Source: Kiritimatiellia bacterium (GTDB lineage Bacteria > Verrucomicrobiota > Kiritimatiellia > RFP12 > UBA1067). Taken from it: a stretch of 47,713 nucleotides of DNA. The stretch covers positions 1 through 47,713 of the forward strand of contig JAQIBS010000119.1 of NCBI GenBank assembly GCA_027858965.1. Reading direction: 5' to 3'. Below are positions 17,035 to 26,009 of this stretch, in pieces. The notes under the pieces were generated by a model that saw only the letters and a list, made by a program, of their open reading frames with translations, made no database searches and was not told where the DNA came from. Within the stretch, counting starts at the first letter, position 1, and every line of letters begins with the position of its first letter. The position numbers were made by a program, and so were the translations under genes.

Positions 17035-17093
17035 CGTCCATATAGCGCATGGGCTTTTAGCTTATCAGCCCCGCGACTGGACGGTTATTCTTT

Positions 17094-17120
17094 GGGTGGT
17101 GCCGGATAGCGGCACCACCC
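17094..17120 (+). terminator. Strong hairpin after the LamG gene (attenuator or processing site)
   Basis: A perfect 10-base stem GGGTGGTGCC (17094-17103) / GGCACCACCC (17111-17120) has a 7-base loop, 22 bases before the next ATG. No U-run follows, so partial read-through into the next gene is likely; it may set differing expression within the cluster. Confidence 0.5.
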
Positions 17121-17141
17121 TTCACGGAACCAAAATTATTT

Positions 17142-19253
17142 ATGTCAAAACTTATTTATCTTAGCGCATTGGCGATTGCAGGTTTTTCATCACTTGCAGC
17201 CGCTGCCGCCGTTACGAATGACGTCGCCTTCACCGCCACCCTTGACGCAAGCACCCAGCGTTATGTTGAAATTCTGCCTGATGGTTTCAACTCCGTTGAG
17301 CCACACGACGTACTGGTGTGTCTGCATGGTCACGGATCCGACCGTTGGCAGTACGTGAACCTGATTCGTGGTGAAACCAGCGCCGCCCGTGATGTTGCGC
17401 GTGACTACGACATGATATTTATATCCCCGGACTATCGCGCGACAACCTCCTGGATGGGCCCCGCCGCAGAAGCGGATATGCTTCAGATCCTTGCAACACT
17501 CAAGACGCAGTATAATGTTGATCGAATTATAATGACAGGAGCATCCATGGGAGGGAGCAGCTCTCTCACTTTTACGGCTATGCACCCGGAACTAGTCGAT
17601 GGAGTCGTCTCCCTCAACGGGCTCGCCGATCATGTCAGCTATGAAAACTTCCAGGATGCCATCGCGGAATCATTCGGCGGCACCAAAGCAGAGGTGCCTG
17701 AAGAATATTACAACCGCAGCGCCCTCTACTTTCCCGGACGCTTCACCATGCCCTTTGCCATCACCGCCGGCGGACTGGACACATCCGTTCCGCCTGACAG
17801 CGTGATGCAGCTGGCCGGGATGGTGGAGACAAACAATCCCCGAGTACGGATTGATTTTGTTGCATCACGAGGACACTCAACTGACTATGCCGCTTCACTG
17901 GCTGCTTACCAGTTTGTCGTTAACACAGGAGCAGTGACAATTGTCACAAATCCGGTGGTCATCGCTTACTGGGACTTCAATCCGGCAGGCAACGGCACAT
18001 ATGATATTTCGGATAACGGAAACACACTTGTTAACATCGGTGTAACCATGCAGGACGGCGCTGCCATATTCAACGGCAGTCATACTTCATTTAACACCGC
18101 CAACCCGCTTAACTTAACCAGTTACTCTGACCTGACCGTCGAATGCTTTATATGTACAACGAACACAGGCAGCCTGATGATGCTGCTTGAGCACTCCCTT
18201 AATACAGGCGCCAATCCTGGAAGTTTTTTCATGGATATCAACGAAAAGTATCCCGGCCAGATGTTTGGCTCTTTCAAAACATCTACTTCTTGGAACATTG
18301 ACCAGACAACTGCCAATGCAACTACCGATGGCGTCTGGCATCATGTTGCTTTAGTCTACAACACAGACAAAACCGGTGCAGACCGCAGCACTCTATATCT
18401 GGACGGTATTAAACAAGGCACCTATCTCTCCTTTGCCGACAGTACAGCCACCACTCTGCGTAATGAAATACTCTACATCGGATCGCGTGCCAACACCTCT
18501 TTTAAATTTATCGGTGAACTTGACGACCTGCGTATTTCCGGCTCAGCACTGGAACCAGATCAGTTTCTTCAGACAAGAACCTCCACCCCACCAGCGCCTT
18601 TCGCCTATTGGCGGTTCGACAAGGGAGCCCCGCTGACCGACTCCTCCGGCAATGGCAACACATTGACTGGAAGCGGTGTTGTTTTTGACAAAGGATCGGC
18701 AATTCTAAACGGAAGCCAGACCGTCTTCAGCACACTCAACACCCTTGACCTAAGTGCCTTTGACAATCTTACGATTGAATGCTTCATACGTACAGCATCG
18801 ACCGCCAAAGCGATCATACTGGAGCACTCAACCGCCTTTTATCAGAACCCAGGCGCCTTTCTTATTGATGTAAACGAGAGTTCCACAGGTGATATAATGG
18901 GTGGATTCTGCACCGCAACCGGTGTTAAACTTAATATTGATATTTCATCAGCAGGAATAGTTGCTGACGGAGAGTGGCATCATACATCCATTGTTTACAA
19001 CAAACACGCAGCAGGCACAGACCGATCCACTCTCTATGTTGACGGAATTGCACAGGGGACTTACGCATCCTGGACCGATGACAGTGCGGTCTCCTTCAGG
19101 AATGCGGCATTTTATATTGGATCGCGCGAAAACAACTCAATGAAGTTTAAAGGCGAGCTGGATGATATCAGGATTACCGGTGCCGCACTGACCCCTGCAG
19201 AATTCATGAAGAAACGCTCGTATTACGGCGGCACATCCATCATTATTCAATAG
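17142..19253 (+). CDS. Secreted esterase-like alpha/beta hydrolase fused to two LamG domains, GTSIIIQ tag
   Basis: 703 residues. Signal peptide: residues 1-23 (LSALAIAGFSSLAAAAA). Residues about 24-260 are an alpha/beta hydrolase of the polyhydroxybutyrate-depolymerase/CE1-like esterase type: oxyanion region CLHGHGSDRW, nucleophile elbow G-A-S-M-G with Ser135, acid in AGGLDTS (Asp213) and His in RGHSTDY (His245). LamG domains follow at about 263-465 and 475-688. The protein ends YYGGTSIIIQ, the shared C-terminal tag. The hydrolase module is closely related to that at the N-terminus of the HzsA fusion at 20279, with the same motifs in the same order, showing module exchange within the cluster. 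Likely role: removal of ester groups from a glycan held by the LamG domains (inference). The SD is weak (GGAA). Confidence 0.85.
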   Translation: MSKLIYLSALAIAGFSSLAAAAAVTNDVAFTATLDASTQRYVEILPDGFNSVEPHDVLVCLHGHGSDRWQYVNLIRGETSAARDVARDYDMIFISPDYRATTSWMGPAAEADMLQILATLKTQYNVDRIIMTGASMGGSSSLTFTAMHPELVDGVVSLNGLADHVSYENFQDAIAESFGGTKAEVPEEYYNRSALYFPGRFTMPFAITAGGLDTSVPPDSVMQLAGMVETNNPRVRIDFVASRGHSTDYAASLAAYQFVVNTGAVTIVTNPVVIAYWDFNPAGNGTYDISDNGNTLVNIGVTMQDGAAIFNGSHTSFNTANPLNLTSYSDLTVECFICTTNTGSLMMLLEHSLNTGANPGSFFMDINEKYPGQMFGSFKTSTSWNIDQTTANATTDGVWHHVALVYNTDKTGADRSTLYLDGIKQGTYLSFADSTATTLRNEILYIGSRANTSFKFIGELDDLRISGSALEPDQFLQTRTSTPPAPFAYWRFDKGAPLTDSSGNGNTLTGSGVVFDKGSAILNGSQTVFSTLNTLDLSAFDNLTIECFIRTASTAKAIILEHSTAFYQNPGAFLIDVNESSTGDIMGGFCTATGVKLNIDISSAGIVADGEWHHTSIVYNKHAAGTDRSTLYVDGIAQGTYASWTDDSAVSFRNAAFYIGSRENNSMKFKGELDDIRITGAALTPAEFMKKRSYYGGTSIIIQ

Positions 19254-19266
19254 GAATTTTTTACAC

Positions 19267-20286
19267 ATGCACAAAGCACACGATTCACAATTCTCTTTCA
19301 CATGTTTCGAAAACGCGAACTCCGGCAGAACTCCGTTTTTCTCCTTCTGCATACAGGAGCTTTCCGCTAAATCGAAGCTGGTCCTATTCTCCATTTTCAG
19401 AGTGTTCTCTGCGCTTGTTCTCCTGACCCTTTTCCTGCAGCAATCAGTAGCAGCCGCCACCTCGGCCCCACACACATTCAAAGTCATATCCCGCACACCA
19501 ATGACCGAGACAAATATTTATCCGATGGGAACGGTCAAAATAACATATCAGAGCAAGGTCGATGGAAAAAATGACTGGGCTCTATTCTCATCAGGCGACA
19601 CCACCCGAAACACGGTCGTCTACCTGCATGGCTCTTTCTCCTCCGGTGATCAGATATATACACGTAAAGACATCCGTACCTTCTGGCTGACACGGATTCT
19701 GAAAGGGAATCATCCTCTGCTCTCAATCAATATGCGCGGCACCTCCTATATGAGCCCTGCCGCCACACAGGATTTTACCGACCTTTTAGATTACTGCCGC
19801 CGCGAATACAACCTTGGCAAAGTAATACTCCTTGGTGGTTCAGGGGGCGCCTCCAGTGCCATGGCATATGCCTGTGTTCACCCTGAGCATATCGACGGCA
19901 TCATCGCCATGGGTACGTGCGACATCATCAGTCGGCTTGAATTCGCTAGTCAAAGCAACATTCCCGTGCTGCAGAAACTGGCGAAAACCGTCTTCGCTGC
20001 TTATGGCGGAACAATTAAAGAGAGGCCTGAACTTTACCGTGCGCGTTCAGTTCTGGCAAATGCCGACAAACTCACTATGCCGATCGTCCTTGCAATTGGC
20101 GAAAAAGATGCCTTGATTCCTGTAACGGAAACCCGCAGAATTGCAAAAGCTTTACAACATAATCCTAAGTTCACATATATCGAAATACCCGGTGGCAATC
20201 ATGACTCGTCTCTGTGGATCGATATGAACCTCGAAACCCTGAGCGTTAATAAGAAAACAGGACAAAGACATAAAAGACATGACTAA
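19267..20286 (+). CDS. Exported alpha/beta hydrolase (prolyl-oligopeptidase/esterase type)
   Basis: 339 residues, starting 13 bases after the previous stop with AGGAA upstream. The hydrophobic segment is set back (about residues 40-60, FRVFSALVLLTLFLQQSVAAA), leaving a long polar head; a signal peptide from an internal start or a membrane anchor are both possible. The fold is an alpha/beta hydrolase with VYLHGSFSSGDQ (oxyanion), GGSGGASSA (Ser192), GEKDALIPV (Asp281) and GGNHDSS (His312), so the triad is complete. It is only distantly related to the esterase modules on either side. Its last codons overlap the next gene by 8 bases, indicating translational coupling with the HzsA fusion. The substrate is unknown. 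Confidence 0.82.
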   Translation: MHKAHDSQFSFTCFENANSGRTPFFSFCIQELSAKSKLVLFSIFRVFSALVLLTLFLQQSVAAATSAPHTFKVISRTPMTETNIYPMGTVKITYQSKVDGKNDWALFSSGDTTRNTVVYLHGSFSSGDQIYTRKDIRTFWLTRILKGNHPLLSINMRGTSYMSPAATQDFTDLLDYCRREYNLGKVILLGGSGGASSAMAYACVHPEHIDGIIAMGTCDIISRLEFASQSNIPVLQKLAKTVFAAYGGTIKERPELYRARSVLANADKLTMPIVLAIGEKDALIPVTETRRIAKALQHNPKFTYIEIPGGNHDSSLWIDMNLETLSVNKKTGQRHKRHD

Positions 20287-23200
20287 AACACTTACATGCT
20301 TGATACTGATACTGGCGATGACCGCCTTAACCGCAACCGCCACCCTGACTAATGACGTCGCCTTCACTGCCGCACTGGATGGCAGTCAGCAGCGTTATGT
20401 GGTCATTCTGCCGGATAAATTTGATCCCGCACAGCCGCACGGTCTTCTCATCTGTCTGCACGGCCATGGTTCCGACCGCTGGCAGTTTGTCAACCTTGAC
20501 CGCGGCGAAACTACCGCCTCGCGCGATGTTGCGGCAATGAATCAAATGATATATGTATCTCCGGACTACCGAGCAAAAACCTCATGGATGGCGGCGGCCG
20601 CCGAAGCGGACATGATACAGCTGATCGGGGACCTCAAAAAACAGTACGCAATTAACAAGGTGATTCTCTCCGGCGGCTCAATGGGTGCATCCAGCGCCCT
20701 GACCTTCACCGCGCTGCACCCGGAATTGATCGACGGCGTAGTTGCACTCAATGGACTTGCCGATCACTTACCTTATAAAAAATTACAGTCACACATTGCC
20801 GCATCATTCGGTGGTACAAAAAAGGAAATTCCTGATGAGTACCGAAAACGCAGCGCCATCAACTTTCCTGAAAAGTTCACCATGCCCTTGGCAATAACCG
20901 CAGGAGGCAAGGACACATCAGTTCCACCCGAGAGCGTTATAAAACTTGGGAAAGCCGTTCAGAAGTTCAATCCATCTGTCTTTATCGACTATGATCCTAA
21001 CAGAGGCCATGAAACAAATTACGAGGTGTCACTGAAAGCATTTCAATTTGTTATCAACGCACCTCAGATCATCCCCGCCTCTCTCTCTGTATCCATTAAT
21101 GACAAGGCTCTGCACCCGGCACATGCAACCACTGCTGGAGTCTGGTTCTACACCGATGCAAAAGGAGAAAACCAGCTGCTGCTGACCGGCCACGAATCTA
21201 TACCGGAAAGCTGGCAGCTTACTGCGTCTTTAAAAACTAAGAGCACAATACGCATTCAGCTCAATAACGAAGACACCCCCCTCCCTGCTATTAACTTTCA
21301 TAGCAAAGTCATTTCCGGCTCATCATCCTCTGCAAAGTCTGCCCCCGGCGAAATCATAATTAAAAGCGATTCAAAAGAGGGCACTCTAACGATCAAGGAT
21401 TTCACCTGTAACAAAAACCGCCTGACCTTTATTCCGCAACGTCACCCTCACACACGCGATCCGGTAAAGTGCTCACCAGACCTGCTTCCCTCTATTGCCG
21501 ACGCGTTGATCGAATGGGACTGGCGGATGCAAGATGGCATCGGCACCCCTCGCGAACCACGAACTTATGCACAGGCCACCGAAAAACTGTTGAAACAGAT
21601 GATCGCTGCCAAAATGGACAAGGCTGCCATAGATGCTTTACGCAAACAGCATCCTGCGGCAACTGATGACGAGCAGGTGGTTGAGGCCTATTGGCTTGCG
21701 GCCCACCGACTGCGAAGAAAATTAATACTTGCCAATCCACAGCTCACAAAAAGTCCTCTGCTCTTCGCCAAGCATGTACCGTCGGTGATGAGTCACCAGC
21801 TCACGCAGATGTATGGGTACTGCTCGCAGCCCGGAGGTGGCCTGTTCATTCTGGAGCAACCGGGCATTTCCATGCGCACGCGGGACATCACGCCGGACTC
21901 GCTTCCGGCAGGAAATTTTATGACCCCAGAACTCTCATTTGACGCAGAACGGGTGCTCTTCGCCTATTGCCCGGTAAAAAATGCCCCGAAATCCTGGGGT
22001 TTCAACGACCAGACAAAGGGACTTCGTTACCATATCCATGAACTCACGCTGGCCAGCGGCACAGTGAGGACTCTGACCCAGGGCGATACCGACAACTTTT
22101 TCCCGGTTTGTCTGCCGGGGGGTGATATCCTCTTCAGTTCAACAATGCGCGGCGGGTATCACCGGTGCGGCCGAGGACCATGTTTCGTCTACACACTTGC
22201 AAGGATGAGCGCCAACGGCGAGAACCCACGCAGCATCTCATTCCACGAGACACACGAGTGGGACCCCTGTCTGCTGAATGACGGACGCATCATCTACACC
22301 CGCTGGGACTATGTGGACCGTAATGCGGTTCATTACCAACACCTTTGGTCAACCCGCCCTGATGGTGGCAATGTACGCATCTACTACGGAAACAACAGCT
22401 GGGCTCCCACCGGTATATGGGAAGCCCGTTCCATCCCAGGGTCAACACGCGTTATGGCCACAGCTGCCCCCCATCACGGCATGAGCGCGGGATCCATCGT
22501 ACTGGTTGACACAACCAAAGGCGTGGATGGCAAAGAGCCGCTGACTCGTCTGACACCGGAAGTACGTTTTCCTGAAGCCGAGTCGCCTCTGGCACGCGGA
22601 CCTAATCCGGGCGCACCGTACGATTTCGACACTCTACCCGGCGGCTACTGGAACAGCCCCTTGAAAGAGAGCTGGATGGAGAAAAACTCTACTGTAGGAG
22701 AACGACGCTGGCCGGGACACTGCTACAAATCGCCGTGGCCGCTCTCTGAAGATAAATTTATTGTCTCCTACAGCTTCGACCGGTTGGTCGGCGAAGCAGG
22801 CCCCAATCTCCCCAACATGTTCGGCATCTATTTTGCCGATGCCTTCGGCAACAAAGAGCTGCTTTACCGTGACCCCAACATCGCCAGCCTGTGGGCACGT
22901 CCGCTGGCAAAACGCACACCACCTCCCGAATTAGCGTCAGCTTATGACGAAGTACGACGCGAGAAAAACACCGGCACCTTCTTCCTCAGCAACGTGATGG
23001 AAAGCTGGCCAGCACTACCGAAAGATACCCCGATTACCCATCTGCGTATCACTCAGGTCCTGCTTAAAACCACACCAAATATCGACTCCCCTAAAATTGC
23101 CGCCGGACTCGGTGCGCCAGGACGGCAGGTGCTTGGAACAGTTCCCGTTGAAAAGGACGGCTCGGCCTATTTTGAAGCGCCGGCGCGCACCCCGATAATG

Positions 23201-23785
23201 TTTCAAGCTCTGGACGCACAGGGGCGTGCCGTGCAGACCATGCGAAGTCTTGTCTACCTGCAGCCCGGCGAGAATGAAACATGCATCGGCTGTCATGAAC
23301 ACCGCATGCAGAAAGACCCGCCACGGGCGCAGGCGCAGGCAATTATACGTCCTCCATCTATTATCAAACAGGGACCGGATGGCTCAAAACCATTCAGCTA
23401 CCCACGCTTAGTACAACCAATACTGGATCGTCACTGCCTGCGCTGCCACGATGGCAAAGAGCCTAAGCGGCCTGTCCTGACAGGCGCTCCTGAAGGAGCC
23501 TTCTCAAAATCATTCAATTCCCTGATCAAGCTTGTCTCTTTCTCAGCATGGAATCGGCCCAACCAAAACTACGAACCGCTGACGGAACCGTTGCGCTTCG
23601 GAGCAATTGCCAGTCCGTTGGCTAAAATGCTGGAAAAAGGGCACAACAAAGTTGAGCTGTCCGCGGCGGAATGGGAGAGCCTCAACACATGGATGGATGC
23701 CAACGGGGCATTTTACGGAACGTTTGACAGAGTAGAACAGAAAAAACAACTTGCCGGAGAAGTGATCGCAGGACCGGCGGAGTAG
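20279..23785 (+). CDS. Secreted esterase fused to an HzsA-related diheme propeller protein
   Basis: 1168 residues. Signal peptide about 1-21 (LTCLILILAMTALTATA). Residues about 22-262 repeat the esterase module of the gene at 17142 (G-G-S-M-G, Ser134; Asp212; His244). A linker with a beta module follows (about 263-400), then from about 500 a protein related to the hydrazine synthase alpha-subunit middle domain: GGGLFILEQPGISMRTRDI, LSFDAERVLFAY, propeller strands FPVCLPGGDILFSST, WDPCLLNDGRIIYTRWDY. Two c-type haem sites lie in the C-terminal part: CIGCH (1002-1006) and CLRCH (1053-1057), and the end reads KVELSAAEWESLNTWMDANGAFYG. HzsB/HzsC are absent, so hydrazine synthesis is not implied; a redox enzyme of unknown substrate is more likely. 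Fusion of an esterase to this family is unusual. Two paralogues are at 30412 and 42886. No C-terminal tag. Confidence 0.85.
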   Translation: MTKTLTCLILILAMTALTATATLTNDVAFTAALDGSQQRYVVILPDKFDPAQPHGLLICLHGHGSDRWQFVNLDRGETTASRDVAAMNQMIYVSPDYRAKTSWMAAAAEADMIQLIGDLKKQYAINKVILSGGSMGASSALTFTALHPELIDGVVALNGLADHLPYKKLQSHIAASFGGTKKEIPDEYRKRSAINFPEKFTMPLAITAGGKDTSVPPESVIKLGKAVQKFNPSVFIDYDPNRGHETNYEVSLKAFQFVINAPQIIPASLSVSINDKALHPAHATTAGVWFYTDAKGENQLLLTGHESIPESWQLTASLKTKSTIRIQLNNEDTPLPAINFHSKVISGSSSSAKSAPGEIIIKSDSKEGTLTIKDFTCNKNRLTFIPQRHPHTRDPVKCSPDLLPSIADALIEWDWRMQDGIGTPREPRTYAQATEKLLKQMIAAKMDKAAIDALRKQHPAATDDEQVVEAYWLAAHRLRRKLILANPQLTKSPLLFAKHVPSVMSHQLTQMYGYCSQPGGGLFILEQPGISMRTRDITPDSLPAGNFMTPELSFDAERVLFAYCPVKNAPKSWGFNDQTKGLRYHIHELTLASGTVRTLTQGDTDNFFPVCLPGGDILFSSTMRGGYHRCGRGPCFVYTLARMSANGENPRSISFHETHEWDPCLLNDGRIIYTRWDYVDRNAVHYQHLWSTRPDGGNVRIYYGNNSWAPTGIWEARSIPGSTRVMATAAPHHGMSAGSIVLVDTTKGVDGKEPLTRLTPEVRFPEAESPLARGPNPGAPYDFDTLPGGYWNSPLKESWMEKNSTVGERRWPGHCYKSPWPLSEDKFIVSYSFDRLVGEAGPNLPNMFGIYFADAFGNKELLYRDPNIASLWARPLAKRTPPPELASAYDEVRREKNTGTFFLSNVMESWPALPKDTPITHLRITQVLLKTTPNIDSPKIAAGLGAPGRQVLGTVPVEKDGSAYFEAPARTPIMFQALDAQGRAVQTMRSLVYLQPGENETCIGCHEHRMQKDPPRAQAQAIIRPPSIIKQGPDGSKPFSYPRLVQPILDRHCLRCHDGKEPKRPVLTGAPEGAFSKSFNSLIKLVSFSAWNRPNQNYEPLTEPLRFGAIASPLAKMLEKGHNKVELSAAEWESLNTWMDANGAFYGTFDRVEQKKQLAGEVIAGPAE

Positions 23786-23787
23786 AT

Positions 23788-23836
23788 CAGATGTCAGATG
23801 TCAGATGTCAGATGTCAGATGTCAGATGTCAGATGA
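23788..23836. repeat. Heptamer array CAGATGT, six copies plus a variant
   Basis: Six perfect CAGATGT units and a final CAGATGA begin two bases after the stop codon of the HzsA fusion and end 46 bases before the next start. The unit length matches the CTGACGA arrays but the sequence differs, so heptamer period rather than sequence is the shared property. Confidence 0.95.
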
Positions 23837-23882
23837 ATTTTGACAAACAGAAACCTAAAGAAAAGTAGAAAAGTAAATTATT

Positions 23883-25013
23883 ATGAACAAGATTTTATCA
23901 ATTTTAACCATCACCGTTGCAGTCTCCTGCACTGCTGCAGAAACACCTTGGACAAAAGGCGACCCAGGCAGCCGTCCAAAACTTTTTAAACAATTCGGTG
24001 ATGTACTCAACACCCCTGATGGGCTGGCAAAGGATGCGACGGGAAACATCTATCTCTCCGCAGTCAACGGAGTTGACGGATCATACGGCGGCCATATCTG
24101 GCGCATGCAGAAATCTACGGGTAAATGGTCGGTATTCTCCCCGTGCCGACGACACCCCAAGACCAACGCAGCCTATCCGATGGGACTGGCATTCGACCCT
24201 GAGGGCAACCTCTACTACACCGACACACAATATTTCGCAGATCCCGATTACCAATCACGCATCATGCGGATTGTCATCAAGGATGGTGAACCTCAGCGCA
24301 TTGAACCCGTAGTTGAACACATCAAACTGCCGAATGCCCTGCGCTGGCATGATGGAGCGCTGTACTTCACGGAATCATTCTTTAATGATCCAGCGACCTA
24401 TCAGAGCGGCATCTACCGCATCCCCTCTAATGTCCTCAATGCTGACAAGCCCGCCCAGCTGTTGGAAAAAGATTCGGTCTCCTGTGATCCTTATTGCATC
24501 GGCATCATTGAGACCGTACTGCGTGATCGCGGCACAGCCAACGGCAAACCTGAAATCAAACCCACCGATCCCTCACTTCACATCTACACAGCTGGTTGCG
24601 ACGGCATGGACTTTGATAAAGATGGAAATCTCTACACCGGCAGTTTCGGTGATGGTCGATTCTGGGTTTTAAAACCACTGAAAGATGGTCGTTATGCAAA
24701 GCCGAAACTGCTCAGCGAAGTTGTCACCTGCTGTGATGGAATCTGCTACGATTCATCCCGCAACCGGATCTTACTGACAGCCTCTGAGCAGAATGCCATC
24801 TACGCTTGGGAGATAGACAAAAAGGACATGAAACTGATCTGGGCAAACAGTGACAATAATGGTGCTACAGGACTTTTAGATCAGCCCTGCGAAATTCTTA
24901 TGTTGAATAAAGACCTGGCTGTCATTGTAAACATCGATGCACCTTCACCTTTTATGGTAAACACGAAAGCCGATAAAGTTCACACCTTGAGCGTGATTGA
25001 TTTTTCAGAGTAG
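23883..25013 (+). CDS. Secreted SMP-30/gluconolactonase/LRE-like beta-propeller protein
   Basis: 376 residues with an N-terminal signal (ILSILTITVAVSCTAAE; the SC-T site is at best a weak lipobox). The body is a six-bladed propeller with NTPDGLAKDATGNIYLS, YPMGLAFDPEGNLYYTD, LPNALRWHDGALYFTES and CDGMDFDKDGNLYTGSFG, the regular blade motif of the SMP-30/gluconolactonase/LRE family. Such enzymes use a divalent metal to hydrolyse sugar lactones; candidate ligands are in these loops but I cannot fix them. Exported members are often found near sugar-oxidising proteins. It is last in the plus-strand IclR cluster and has a weak ribosome site. A lactonase acting after oxidation by the neighbouring diheme protein would make chemical sense (inference). 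Confidence 0.78.
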   Translation: MNKILSILTITVAVSCTAAETPWTKGDPGSRPKLFKQFGDVLNTPDGLAKDATGNIYLSAVNGVDGSYGGHIWRMQKSTGKWSVFSPCRRHPKTNAAYPMGLAFDPEGNLYYTDTQYFADPDYQSRIMRIVIKDGEPQRIEPVVEHIKLPNALRWHDGALYFTESFFNDPATYQSGIYRIPSNVLNADKPAQLLEKDSVSCDPYCIGIIETVLRDRGTANGKPEIKPTDPSLHIYTAGCDGMDFDKDGNLYTGSFGDGRFWVLKPLKDGRYAKPKLLSEVVTCCDGICYDSSRNRILLTASEQNAIYAWEIDKKDMKLIWANSDNNGATGLLDQPCEILMLNKDLAVIVNIDAPSPFMVNTKADKVHTLSVIDFSE

Positions 25014-25135
25014 TTCGAATAATCCAACCGACTTTCTTTTCTATTTATTGACCGCGCGACATGTCGCGCCGTAGCCTCTGCACTCTCCAGGCCCTCTGTG
25101 GTAAAAAAACCGAAGCGTTACTCATCATTAACATC

Positions 25136-25192
25136 GATGTACAGGATACACAGGATAATTATCTTCACTCTCTTACCACCATCCTGTACATC
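25136..25192. terminator. Inverted repeat between convergent genes
   Basis: Perfect 12-base arms GATGTACAGGAT (25136-25147) / ATCCTGTACATC (25181-25192) sit between the convergent SMP-30 and lipoprotein genes and could end both transcripts. An extra ACAGGAT follows the left arm. This sequence type (ATCCTGTACATC) is a common intergenic repeat in unrelated bacteria as far as I recall. The rest of 25014-25258 holds a degenerate mini-hairpin (near 25217) and no gene. Confidence 0.5.
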
Positions 25193-25258
25193 ATGTCTGA
25201 CCATGTTAACAAAAAAAGGTTGCGGTTATGCTGCGCTACCCACTCTTGTGGCTATATG

Positions 25259-25975
25259 CTATTTACCCGGGTCTTTTTCCCACCAGGCTTGAGAAATAAA
25301 AACAGTTTCAAGATCAGCAGCCAGACTCAAAACAACGCGAGCTGTGGCCTCCGGGGTATAGGCATCGGGGTATTGGTACCAGTAACAGCGTACGACAGGA
25401 AAACAATTAGCAGGATAAGGGCCACTTTTCGGTTGTTGAGTTGAATCGCCATGAGCCATATGCCAGCTTTTAACCTCTGCCCAGGTAATCAAACCATCTT
25501 TATTTGTATCCATATCCGCGGCGCTGGGGTTACCACCCAGATAAGATTGCCACTCCCACTTACATTCCACCCCACTAAACTCATAAAGGTAGCTGGAGCC
25601 CGCTTCATCGGTTTCCATGGCCTGGCCCCACTCCGCGTATTTATCCGGCACTCCTCCCTCTTTCCCACAGGAAGGATCAGCACAGGATATCAAAGCGGAT
25701 ACAGGAATATACTCCTCTGTAACAAGCGTTGTTAACGAAGGCGGCAGTTGCCCCTTATGATCCGACTTATATGCCTTCAAAGCCAAACCAAGCGCACGCA
25801 TTTCCTCAACAATCCGGGCTTGCTGAGCATCTGCATCCAAAGAAGCATAAGGCACATGCAATAGTAGAGGGGTCATGGCGCATGGCTTCACTTCATTCTT
25901 GTTTAATAGTGATGAATTCGATGAGCAACCACATAGAACAGCAGTCAATCCTGCAAAGACGAGAATTCGTTTCAT
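25259..25975 (-). CDS. Lipoprotein with pseudopilin-like region and an EF-hand loop
   Basis: 238 residues; AAAGG lies eight bases before the ATG. The signal peptide ends in a lipobox with two candidate Cys (VLCGC-SS), so it is a lipoprotein. Residues about 55-95 (RIVEEMRALGLALKAYKSDHKGQLPPSLTTLV) match the helix plus P-P-x-L loop that follows the N-terminal helix in type II secretion pseudopilins (GspG-like), but the pilin helix and prepilin site are missing. At about 155-166 there is a canonical EF-hand calcium loop, DTNKDGLITWAE. The Cys-rich middle and end may form disulfides. The function is unknown. It runs convergently to the preceding cluster and is followed upstream by the discoidin gene, 34 bases away on the same strand. 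Confidence 0.72.
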   Translation of the reverse strand: MKRILVFAGLTAVLCGCSSNSSLLNKNEVKPCAMTPLLLHVPYASLDADAQQARIVEEMRALGLALKAYKSDHKGQLPPSLTTLVTEEYIPVSALISCADPSCGKEGGVPDKYAEWGQAMETDEAGSSYLYEFSGVECKWEWQSYLGGNPSAADMDTNKDGLITWAEVKSWHMAHGDSTQQPKSGPYPANCFPVVRCYWYQYPDAYTPEATARVVLSLAADLETVFISQAWWEKDPGK

Positions 25976-26009
25976 TTTTTAACCTTTCTCTCAGTTTTTC
26001 ATAACGCCA

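Noticed and set aside
15025..25013. SusC/SusD-type polysaccharide utilisation locus or sulfatase cluster
   Set aside because: No TonB receptor, SusD-like lipoprotein or sulfatase motif (CxPxR) was found in any large frame.
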